A DNA stretch of 64,000 nucleotides. Source: Rhizobium sp. RU36D (GTDB lineage Bacteria > Pseudomonadota > Alphaproteobacteria > Rhizobiales > Rhizobiaceae). A program made the translations under genes and the position numbers. The stretch spans positions 543,775 to 607,774 of the forward strand of contig NZ_FWXU01000001.1 in the NCBI RefSeq assembly GCF_900176345.1. Reading direction: 5' to 3'. How positions within the stretch are numbered: the stretch's first letter is position 1; each line of letters opens with the position of its first letter. This document shows positions 24,554 through 32,217 of the stretch, piece by piece. Below the pieces are notes generated by a model. It saw only the letters and a program-made list of their open reading frames with translations, made no database searches and was not told the origin of the DNA.

Positions 24554-25339
24554 ATGACTGACACCTCAACGCTTGCAACTCTCAGCTCGGCGCTGCTGTC
24601 CGGCGCTGTCAAGGTGGTCGATCTGACCGCACCGCTCGGCCCGGATACGCCAGTGCTTTACCTGCCGCCGCAGTTCGGCAAGAACTCCCCGAACGTGAAG
24701 GTGCACACCATCTCCGAATACGACCAGAACGGTCCGTTCTGGGCCTGGAATTGGCTTGAACTGGGCGAGCATACAGGCACCCATTTCGATGCGCCCTGCC
24801 ACTGGATCACCGGCAAGGACAATCCGAACAACACCACCGACACCATCCCGCCGCAGAACTTCGTCGCCCCGGTCAATGTCATCGACCGTTCCAAGGAAGC
24901 CACCGAAAACCCGGATTACCTGCTCACCGTTGACAGCATCAAGGAATGGGAAGCCCAGCACGGCGAAATCGAAGCCGGCACCTGGGTGCTGATGCGCACC
25001 GACTGGTACAAGCGCAACGGCTCGACCGAGGCTTTCCTGAATGCTGACGAGAACGGCCCGCATTCCCCCGGTCCGACCGCTGAAGCGATCGAATACCTGC
25101 TCTCCAAGGGCATTATCGGCTGGGGCCAGGAAACGGTTGGCACGGATGCCGGCTCCGCCGGTGGCATGAACCCGCCCTTCCCGGCGCACAACCTCATGCA
25201 CAAGGCAAACAAGTACGGTCTCGCCAGCCTGTCGAACCTCGACCAGCTGCCGCCGAAGGGCGCCGTGCTGATTGCCGCGCCGCTGAAGTTCGTCAAGGGC
25301 ACCGGCTCGCCGGTCCGCGCGCTTGCGCTGATCGCCTGA
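24554..25339 (+). CDS. Isatin hydrolase-like cyclase-family enzyme (copy 2)
   Basis: 261 residues. The manganese-binding signature GEHTGTHFDAPCHW (about residues 71-84) and the acid stretch GTDAGSAGGMNPPFPAHN match isatin hydrolases, as do the N-terminus (LSSALLSGAVKVVDLTAPLG) and WAWNWLELGEH. The reaction would be isatin + H2O to isatinate, on the way to anthranilate. ATG 24554 follows AGGGGAACG; the longer frame from 24422 has no such site. It is followed after 70 nt by a second CrtI-like flavoprotein and a MarR gene on the same strand. Closer to characterised isatin hydrolases, by memory, than copy 1. Confidence 0.85.
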   Translation: MTDTSTLATLSSALLSGAVKVVDLTAPLGPDTPVLYLPPQFGKNSPNVKVHTISEYDQNGPFWAWNWLELGEHTGTHFDAPCHWITGKDNPNNTTDTIPPQNFVAPVNVIDRSKEATENPDYLLTVDSIKEWEAQHGEIEAGTWVLMRTDWYKRNGSTEAFLNADENGPHSPGPTAEAIEYLLSKGIIGWGQETVGTDAGSAGGMNPPFPAHNLMHKANKYGLASLSNLDQLPPKGAVLIAAPLKFVKGTGSPVRALALIA

Positions 25340-25409
25340 TTGATCTCCCCCTGCGCGGCTGTGGCCTTTACCATTGCCGCGCAGACTTTCATTCTAGAGC
25401 GGTGTGACC

Positions 25410-26999
25410 ATGGCAGACTTCGACTACATCATCGTCGGAAGCGGCATAAACGCGCTCGTCGCTGCCGCTCTTCTCGGCAAGAAGGGCAAGCGCGTGCTGG
25501 TGCTGGAGCGCAACGATCGCATCGGCGGCTGCCTGCGCACCGAGGAAATCACCGCACCGGGCTTTACCCACGACGTCATGGCGACCACCATGGTGCTGTT
25601 CCTGACATCTCCAGCCTTTGGCGCGCTGGGTCCCGACCTGCAGGCCAGAGGCCTGGATTTCGCCCATGCCGACCTGCCAACGGGCGTTCTCAGGCCCGAT
25701 GGCCGCCACGTCATCTTCTCCAAGGACCGCGCGCGCAACATCGCGACATTCGAAGCGCTGGCGCCGGGAGACGGCAAGACCTTCGACAAGGAGATGGCGA
25801 CCTTCGGCGGCGATGCGGGCTTCGTCTTCGCCCTGCTGGGCGGCAATCTCTGGTCATCCGCAACGCTGAAAGTCGTTGCCAAGGAAGCCTGGAAGCGCGG
25901 CCTGCGCGGCATCGCCGGATGGTTCGGTGAAGCGCTGACGCCAGCGCGCGCCTATCTGGAAACGACCTACAAATCAGATGATATTCACGCGCTCTGGGCA
26001 CCCTGGGCCCTGCATTGCGGCCTTGGACCCGAAAGCGCCTACTCGGCTGAGATGGTGAAGGTCATCGGCTTTGCCATCGAATTGGCCGGCTGCCCCATTG
26101 CAAAGGGCGGCGCGCAGACCCTGCTGACCGCCTTCGAGCGATTGATCCGCGACAATGGCGGCGAGATCCGGACCGGCGCGGATGTGGACCGGCTGCTGGC
26201 CGACGGCGGCGGCAAGGCGGACGGCGTCGTTCTGGCCGATGGCACGAAGATCCACGCCCGCTCAGGCGTTATCGCCTCCGTGACGCCGCACCAACTCTAT
26301 GACAGGCTGATGCGCGACTGGCCAAGCCAAAAACCAGCCGACGTAGAGAAGGGCTTGTCCCGCTACCGCTACGGCAAGGGCAATATGCAGATCCATTACG
26401 CCCTGAAGAGCCCGCCGCGCTGGAAGCATGGCGCCGATCTGGGCAAGGTGGCACTGCTGCATCTGACACCGGGGCTGGATGGCGTTTCGCGCTCCGCCAA
26501 CGAGGCGGAGCGCGGCATGTTGCCCGCCGTTCCGACCATCTGCGTGGGCCAACCCGCCTCCTTCGACCCAAGCCGCGCACCGGAGGGACAATCGATCCTG
26601 TGGCTGCAACTGCCCGATACGCCGCGCCACATCAAGGGCGATGCAGGCGGCACGCTGGATTGCCCTGCCGACGGCAAATGGACCGAGAGCCTTCGCGAAG
26701 CCTTTGCCGATCGCATCGAGGCCATTCTGGCCGATCATATCGAAGGCTTTGCCGACACTGTCATCGCCCGCAAGGCCTACTCGCCCGCGGATCTCGAGAC
26801 CATGAACATCAATCTCGTCGGCGGCGACCCCTATGGCGGTTTCTGTGGACTGGACCAGTTCTTCATCTGGCGCCCGTTCAAATCGACGGTTAATCACCGC
26901 ACCCATGTTGCTGGGCTCTATCACATCGGCGCCTCGACCCATCCTGGGCCGGGCCTTGCCGGCGGCTCCGGCTTCCTGTTGGCGCAGTCCCTGAAATGA
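25410..26999 (+). CDS. CrtI/phytoene-desaturase-like FAD oxidoreductase (copy 2)
   Basis: About 529 residues. FDYIIVGSGINALVAAALLG is the FAD-binding fold and HIGASTHPGPGLAGGSGFLL the C-terminal FAD motif. It is a paralogue of the protein at 22668-24239 (similar lengths, IGGCLRTEEITAPGFTHD against AGGAVKTLELTEPGFRHD). ATG 25410 is preferred over ATG 25404, which also fits. It is between the isatin hydrolase-like gene and a MarR gene, so probably acts in the same step series. Two flavoproteins of this family flanking one hydrolase suggests a heteromeric or sequential oxidation; not provable here. Confidence 0.84.
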   Translation: MADFDYIIVGSGINALVAAALLGKKGKRVLVLERNDRIGGCLRTEEITAPGFTHDVMATTMVLFLTSPAFGALGPDLQARGLDFAHADLPTGVLRPDGRHVIFSKDRARNIATFEALAPGDGKTFDKEMATFGGDAGFVFALLGGNLWSSATLKVVAKEAWKRGLRGIAGWFGEALTPARAYLETTYKSDDIHALWAPWALHCGLGPESAYSAEMVKVIGFAIELAGCPIAKGGAQTLLTAFERLIRDNGGEIRTGADVDRLLADGGGKADGVVLADGTKIHARSGVIASVTPHQLYDRLMRDWPSQKPADVEKGLSRYRYGKGNMQIHYALKSPPRWKHGADLGKVALLHLTPGLDGVSRSANEAERGMLPAVPTICVGQPASFDPSRAPEGQSILWLQLPDTPRHIKGDAGGTLDCPADGKWTESLREAFADRIEAILADHIEGFADTVIARKAYSPADLETMNINLVGGDPYGGFCGLDQFFIWRPFKSTVNHRTHVAGLYHIGASTHPGPGLAGGSGFLLAQSLK

Positions 27000-27015
27000 A
27001 GGCGAGAGGCTACTG

Positions 27016-27522
27016 ATGGAGGAACGTTTTTCCGGCGCCATTTTGCGGACCAAGCGCGAGGATACCGACCTGCTGCCGAGCCTCGGCGAGATCGGCCTCA
27101 ACAACTTCGCCCCCTATCTGATGAACCGCCTGATGGCGCGCTACAACGCCAACATGGCCGAAGAGCTGAAAAGCCTCGACATGACCACGGCGAAGATGCG
27201 GGCGCTGGCCGTGCTCAGCATCACCTCGTCGGTGACGATCAACGAGCTCTCGGTTTTCGCGGTCACCGAGCAATCGACCTTGAGCCGCACGCTGGATTCG
27301 CTGGAGGAACAGGGCTTCATCCGCCGCCAGCCGCGCGCGGAAGATATGCGCGTGCGGGATGTCACCATCACCGAGGAAGGCCGCGCCGCCTTCGATCAGG
27401 TCTGGCCCACCATGTACGAATTCCTGCTGCAAATGTTTGACGGCATCCCCGAAGATGAACATCGCGCATTCGTCGCCACCCTGCAGAAGATCCTGCGCAA
27501 TGTCCGCAAGAACGAGATTTAG
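27016..27522 (+). CDS. MarR-family transcriptional regulator
   Basis: 168 residues. Winged helix with MTTAKMRALAVLSITSSVTI, VTEQSTLSRTLDSLEEQGFI and the wing ADEMRVRDVTITEEGR-type segment (RAEDMRVRDVTITEEG). It is 16 nt downstream of the second CrtI-like gene and the likely local regulator of the isatin hydrolase unit; the ATGCAT-type sites near 24280, 31910 and 32030 are candidates for its operators. Ligand unknown. Confidence 0.87.
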   Translation: MEERFSGAILRTKREDTDLLPSLGEIGLNNFAPYLMNRLMARYNANMAEELKSLDMTTAKMRALAVLSITSSVTINELSVFAVTEQSTLSRTLDSLEEQGFIRRQPRAEDMRVRDVTITEEGRAAFDQVWPTMYEFLLQMFDGIPEDEHRAFVATLQKILRNVRKNEI

Positions 27523-27525
27523 GCC

Positions 27526-27831
27526 TCAGTCTTCCGACCACGTCCTTGGATAATCCTGTCTTCCGTGCAGAATTCGGAGTATTCGAACGCGATCGCCTTC
27601 GACAATGAGGGCGATCGAGGCGTGGCGCTCGAAACCGATAATGCGCAGGCCGGGCAAGATGTGATCGCGAACAGTTCCCCGCTCGGGAAACACGCTGAGT
27701 GACAGACAGGCGGCTTCAATCCTGTCCAAGTATTGTCCGGCCACATGATGACCGGCTTCGCTGGCGATATAGTCCTACAGTTTACGAAGATCAGCCTTTG
27801 CGGCAGGACGGAAAACGACCTTGTAGGCCAC
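27526..27831 (-). pseudogene. ParE/RelE-type toxin, interrupted by an in-frame TAG
   Basis: I translated the minus strand from a GTG at 27831: it begins MAYKVVFRPAAKADLRKL, then a TAG codon at 27777-27775, then DYIASEAGHHVAGQYLDR and the C-terminal half ending RTWSED. This is a full ParE-family toxin in which a conserved Tyr (the usual LYDYI) is replaced by a stop. The remainder, 72 residues from a GTG at 27744, lacks the first beta strand and helices and should be inactive. It lies downstream of its antitoxin, whose reading frame overlaps the toxin start by 41 nt. A nonsense suppressor or a sequencing error could alter this. Confidence 0.82.
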
Positions 27832-28078
27832 TCTTTACCTTCGCCTGATGATACGCACGAAGTTCCGCAAAGACGTCTTCTGACGCTATGTCAGGCGCCG
27901 GATCATCGATCGCTTCCTGAAGCTTGTCTCTCAGTTCGGCATTCTCAACGCGATCGAGCGCAATAAGAGCCGCCTTAACGACGTCGCTGGCAGAGCGGTA
28001 AGCGCCAGATTCCAGGCGGCAATCCACAAGCTCCTGCTGTTCATCAAGCATGACCGTAATTGGTTTGCTGCTTCGCAT
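27791..28078 (-). CDS. ParD-type ribbon-helix-helix antitoxin
   Basis: 95 residues. The N-terminal ribbon-helix-helix PITVMLDEQQELVDCRLESG plus AYRSASDVVKAALIALDR is typical of ParD/CopG antitoxins; the acidic tail binds the toxin. It is upstream of the broken ParE-type gene on the same strand. Because the toxin is truncated, this antitoxin may be kept only for autoregulation or as a leftover. Start ATG 28078. The last dozen residues encode through the toxin start in another frame. Confidence 0.85.
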   Translation of the reverse strand: MRSSKPITVMLDEQQELVDCRLESGAYRSASDVVKAALIALDRVENAELRDKLQEAIDDPAPDIASEDVFAELRAYHQAKVKSGLQGRFPSCRKG

Positions 28079-28146
28079 GGCGTTCCTCCCGCCGTCGGCC
28101 GGCTAACGATAACACCATGCGCAGGGACTTTCTACGCCCGTACCCC

Positions 28147-29700
28147 TTACAGCGTCGCCACCGTCTTCAAGGCGCCATCCAGCGCGATGCCGGCTTCGTC
28201 CAGCAAGGCCGCCTGGCGCAGGCGCTTCAGCCAGGCCGCACCGTCTTCGCGCTCTACCAGCATGGGCAGCGCCGAGAGAACCCGGTCGAACTTCGACAGG
28301 CCACGGGAGTGGGTGTCGGAATAGCCCTTCACCAGCCGACGACAACCGAGCACTTCGACGGCCAGGTCGTAATTACCAGGCAACACATCGACAACCTTGG
28401 TAAGCCAGGCCTCACGATGTTCGACTTCCCGATGATGCCGCAAACTGCCGCGGCGGAACCGGCGCAGGGCAGAAACGACATAGAGTCCCGTGAACCAGAA
28501 CAGCGTCCCGGTCTTCACTCGCCTTCCCTTGTTGATCATCTTGTCGAGACGAGCAAACAGGCTTGGCCGGTTCTCGATCCATTCGCCAAGTCCCTTGGGC
28601 AGGGTGCCGCAGACCTCTTCCATGCGCGGATGCATGTATTCGGTCGTGTAGACGATCTGGTCGCCCTTGGCGCCCACCTCCTTGCGCACCCGGTCAAAAC
28701 GGGAACCACGGACCTTGATATCAGCAACCCGCACCACGTCGTCATATGCCATGGAGATGGCAACATATTTGGCCGCCTGGACGGTGAAGGCATAGTCCTT
28801 TTCCGCACCGCCATTTGCTCTGTCGGCAGCGAGCAACTTGGCGACCCGATCCAGATATTCATCCGCATAGGCGGGATCCTGGAAATCCGTGAGCTTCTTG
28901 ACGCCGGCAAACAGGAATCCATGGGCCTCCGCCGGAAACTCGTTGCGGATGCGGCTGACAAGCGTATCGAGCACCGGATGACCCGCAGATTGCGGCAATG
29001 CCTCAAGACGCTTAGCCGGCGTGGCGCTCAGCTTGTCGTTCTCGCCCTTCAGCGCCCGCTCATAGGCGGCATTGAAGGCCTTTAGGCTGGGCTCGATCCC
29101 CTTGCCGCCGGCGCGGATGGTGGTCTCGAAGGCTTCCTTCGGGAAGGGCAGCGCCTTGGTTGCCGCCAGCGCGCCGAAGAGTGCCGACGAGATCACGCTG
29201 CCGTTCTTGACAGCCAGCGTCTCCATGTCGAAGGCCACCGTCTTCTTTGCCGCAAATTCCGTGGCATCGACAACGACGATCGGATTGCCGGTGCCATCGC
29301 CAGGCTTCTCCTTTTCGCCGACGGCATAGGAGCGATGGGTCGATGCGATTAGCATGGTCTTGTCGGGCGTCACCAGACCGCGCATCACCGAGCGACCGGC
29401 TTCCATCAGTTCCGCCGCGATGACGACATCGACATCGCCGGGATTGGGCATCAGCGACAGGATCGGCGCCACGCCATCGCGGGCCGGCAGCATCTCGATA
29501 TAGTAGATCGTCGCCCCGGTGCGCTGCGCCACACCCGGAACCGAAGTGGACTGGGCCATCCAGCCCTGTTCTTCAGCCATCAACACGATCCAGTCGGCCA
29601 GCACACCGCCGCCCTGGCCGCCCATGGCAAGAATGGCGATGGAAAGCGGCTTGTCGGTGGAGAGCCGGACGGCGGAGGAGTTCTGTGTCAACGTATCCAT
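28147..29700 (-). CDS. iorB: Indolepyruvate ferredoxin oxidoreductase, beta subunit (long form)
   Basis: 517 residues. Residues about 15-200 are the IorB gamma-type domain (IAILAMGGQGGGVLADWIV, VPGVAQRTGATIYYIEML). A long C-terminal region (DUF6537-like, from about residue 220) is present as in proteobacterial IorB proteins, which exceed the roughly 200-residue archaeal form. With IorA it decarboxylates indolepyruvate oxidatively to indoleacetyl-CoA and reduces ferredoxin; phenylpyruvate is an alternative substrate. It starts 9 nt after the iorA stop on the minus strand. The gene is followed by the toxin-antitoxin pair. Indolepyruvate leads to indoleacetate-related intermediates, in line with the rest of the cluster. 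Confidence 0.9.
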   Translation of the reverse strand: MDTLTQNSSAVRLSTDKPLSIAILAMGGQGGGVLADWIVLMAEEQGWMAQSTSVPGVAQRTGATIYYIEMLPARDGVAPILSLMPNPGDVDVVIAAELMEAGRSVMRGLVTPDKTMLIASTHRSYAVGEKEKPGDGTGNPIVVVDATEFAAKKTVAFDMETLAVKNGSVISSALFGALAATKALPFPKEAFETTIRAGGKGIEPSLKAFNAAYERALKGENDKLSATPAKRLEALPQSAGHPVLDTLVSRIRNEFPAEAHGFLFAGVKKLTDFQDPAYADEYLDRVAKLLAADRANGGAEKDYAFTVQAAKYVAISMAYDDVVRVADIKVRGSRFDRVRKEVGAKGDQIVYTTEYMHPRMEEVCGTLPKGLGEWIENRPSLFARLDKMINKGRRVKTGTLFWFTGLYVVSALRRFRRGSLRHHREVEHREAWLTKVVDVLPGNYDLAVEVLGCRRLVKGYSDTHSRGLSKFDRVLSALPMLVEREDGAAWLKRLRQAALLDEAGIALDGALKTVATL

Positions 29701-29709
29701 GATCTCACC

Positions 29710-31863
29710 TCAGTCCGCAAACACGATGCGGCCGGCCTGGCGGCGCTTCTGCAGCCAGCCGATGACGGCCGAGCGCACCCGATGGACGAAATTGTCCCAA
29801 CCGGTGGGATTGTGAATGATATCGGCACGGTAGAAGGATGGGCAGAGCACCGCTGCCTCCGACACTTCGCCGCAATTGCCGCAGCCCACGCAAGTGTTAT
29901 CGATTGCCGCCACCGGATCATCCTTCAACGGATCGTCGGTGTGCTTGACCGAGAGCGACGGACAGCCAGAAAGCCGGATGCAGGCGTGGTCGCCCGTGCA
30001 GACCTCTTCGTCCACGCCGAAACGCTCCTTCACCATGCGCTTGCCGTCCTTCACCGCCTTGGCGAATTGCGGCTTCACGCGACGCTGCTTGTTCAGCATG
30101 CATTCGGAGGAGGCGACGATGATCTTCGGCCCCTTCTCCTTCGTCGTCAGCGCTTCCTTCAGCGTGTCGCGCATCTTGGCCACGTCATAGGTGCGGTCGA
30201 TCTGGCGCACCCAGGTCGCGCCGATGCCCTTGACTGCATTGACGATGGAATTGTTTGTCTTGCGCCGGGGATTGAGGGCGCGCGATGACAGGATGTCCTG
30301 TCCGCCTGTCGCTGCCGAATAGAAATTGTCGACGACAAGGATCACGCCATCCTGCTTGTTGAACACGGCATTGCCCACCGAGGTGGCGAGACCGTTGTGC
30401 CAGAAGCCGCCATCGCCCATCACCGAAATCGAGCGCTTGTCAGCCTCGACATTGAAGGCGGAAGCCGATGCCGGACCAAGGCCATAACCCATGGTCGTGC
30501 CGCCGATATTGAAGGGCGGCAGGATCGAAAACAGATGGCAGCCGATATCGGCCGAGACATGGTGCTCGCCGAGTTCCTTCTCCACCAGCTTCATCGCCGC
30601 GAAGATCGGGCGCTCCGGACAGCCGGTGCAGAAACCGGCCGGACGCGGCGGCACGACCTCGGCCAAGGCCTTGACCTTGGGGTCGTTCAGAATAGGCGTC
30701 GGATCCGGCACCGGCGGGCGGTTGCCCAGCATCAGCGGCGCATTGGCCTCGAAGAAGGCCGCAAGGCCCTTCAAGAGAACGGGAGTGGTGTATTCGCCAC
30801 CCAGCGGCAGCACGTCCTTGCCGGAGATCTTCGTCTGGATATCGCGGCGGCGCATCAGCGTGTGCAGCGTATGCTCGATATATTCAGGCGCGCCTTCCTC
30901 GATCATCAGCACGGCCTTCTTGCCGGCGACGAATTCGACCACCTCGTCATCGATCATCGGATAGGACACGTTCATCACATAGAGCGGAACGCGGCTGTTG
31001 CCGTAAACGTCGGCGAGCCCAAGCTGCTGCAGGGCCCGCATGGCGCCGTTATAGACGCCACCCTGCAGGATGATCCCCACTTCGCCCTCTTCAGGGCCGA
31101 AATATTCGTTGAGCTTGTTGTCCTTGACGAACTGGACCGCGGCCGGCCAGCGCTTCTCCAGCTTTTCCTTCTCATGCATGAAGGAGGCCGGCGGAAGCAC
31201 GATACGGTTGACGTCGCGGCGCGGATTTTCCAGCGCCTGCTTCAGGGTGAATTCCGGACGCTTGTTGTCCTTGGCCACGAACTGCCCGTGCACGTGACAG
31301 CTGCGGATACCGACCTGCAGCATGACAGGCGTATTGGAGGCCTCCGAAAGTTCGAAGCCCTTTTCAACGGCGTCCACGATCGACGGCAGATTGGGGCGCG
31401 GCGTCATCAGCCACATCTGCGACTTCATCGCATAGGCATGGCTGCGCTCCTGCATGATCGACGAACCCTCGCCGAAATCCTCACCGATGATGATGAGAGC
31501 ACCACCCGTCACGCCGCCGGACGACAGGTTGGACAAGGCATCGGACGCGACATTGGTACCGGCCGTGGATTTCCACGTGACCGCACCGCGCACGGGATAC
31601 ATGACGGAAGCAGAGAGCATGGCCGCGGCAGCGGCTTCGGAGGCTGACGTCTCGAAATGCACACCGAGATCGTCCATCACATCCTTGGCGTCCGCGAGCA
31701 CGTCCATCAGATGGGAGATCGGCGAGCCCTGATAGCCGCCGACATAGGACACGCCGGACTGCAACAACGCCTTCGTGATGGCGAGAATTCCCTCGCCCTT
31801 GAAGATATCACCTTCGCCGAGTTTGAGGTCCTCGACTTCGCGGGCAAACGACCGTTCTGCCAT
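29710..31863 (-). CDS. iorA: Indolepyruvate ferredoxin oxidoreductase, alpha subunit
   Basis: About 717 residues. N-terminal pyruvate-flavodoxin-type domain (GYQGSPISHLMDVLADAKD), a thiamine diphosphate-binding domain (DIGCHLFSILPP, MGYGLGPASASAF, MGDGGFWHNGLATS) and a C-terminal ferredoxin domain with cysteine clusters CTGDHACIRLSGCPS and CVGCGNCGE. Start ATG 31863 with AAGGGGGAAG upstream; the start at 31908 would overlap the operator. It is co-transcribed with iorB and divergent from an ABC binding protein across 354 bp that holds three AT-rich palindromes. Confidence 0.92.
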   Translation of the reverse strand: MAERSFAREVEDLKLGEGDIFKGEGILAITKALLQSGVSYVGGYQGSPISHLMDVLADAKDVMDDLGVHFETSASEAAAAAMLSASVMYPVRGAVTWKSTAGTNVASDALSNLSSGGVTGGALIIIGEDFGEGSSIMQERSHAYAMKSQMWLMTPRPNLPSIVDAVEKGFELSEASNTPVMLQVGIRSCHVHGQFVAKDNKRPEFTLKQALENPRRDVNRIVLPPASFMHEKEKLEKRWPAAVQFVKDNKLNEYFGPEEGEVGIILQGGVYNGAMRALQQLGLADVYGNSRVPLYVMNVSYPMIDDEVVEFVAGKKAVLMIEEGAPEYIEHTLHTLMRRRDIQTKISGKDVLPLGGEYTTPVLLKGLAAFFEANAPLMLGNRPPVPDPTPILNDPKVKALAEVVPPRPAGFCTGCPERPIFAAMKLVEKELGEHHVSADIGCHLFSILPPFNIGGTTMGYGLGPASASAFNVEADKRSISVMGDGGFWHNGLATSVGNAVFNKQDGVILVVDNFYSAATGGQDILSSRALNPRRKTNNSIVNAVKGIGATWVRQIDRTYDVAKMRDTLKEALTTKEKGPKIIVASSECMLNKQRRVKPQFAKAVKDGKRMVKERFGVDEEVCTGDHACIRLSGCPSLSVKHTDDPLKDDPVAAIDNTCVGCGNCGEVSEAAVLCPSFYRADIIHNPTGWDNFVHRVRSAVIGWLQKRRQAGRIVFAD

Positions 31864-32217
31864 TTTCTGCTTCCCCCTTTCCGTTGACCGGAATTCTTTC
31901 ATTAACATGCATTAGCATATTTTCAGCGTGCAACTTATGTCAATTAAATTCCTTGATTACGAGGGAAAACAGGCCATGCGGTATATGGCCACCTTAGTCC
32001 TCACCGTCAGATCCTCGAAATAACATGCAAATGCATATTTATGGTGCAGACCAAAGCCGAAGGCCGAACATCCGAGCCATGGCCCAATTTTTTTTGACGC
32101 GCCCAGCTTTGCCACTTGTGGAAACCGGAGGCATATTTTAGGGTTAAAACATCTCGAAAAGAATAGGCTTCGCAGGGCGCCGCCCGGCGAAAGTCAGGGG
32201 AACAACGGAGAACTGCC
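31864..32217. promoter_or_regulatory. iorA / ABC-importer divergent promoter region with three operator-like sites
   Basis: 354 bp. Two related sites, AACATGCATTAGCATATTTT (31904-31923) and AACATGCAAATGCATATTTA (32022-32041), share ATGC, GCAT and a trailing ATATTT; the second has a perfect ATGCA-AA-TGCAT palindrome. A copy of the cluster-wide operator, ATATTTTAGGGTTAAAACAT, is at 32133-32152 (about 16 of 20 positions), 66 bp before the binding-protein ATG. No other gene in this gap. Confidence 0.65.
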
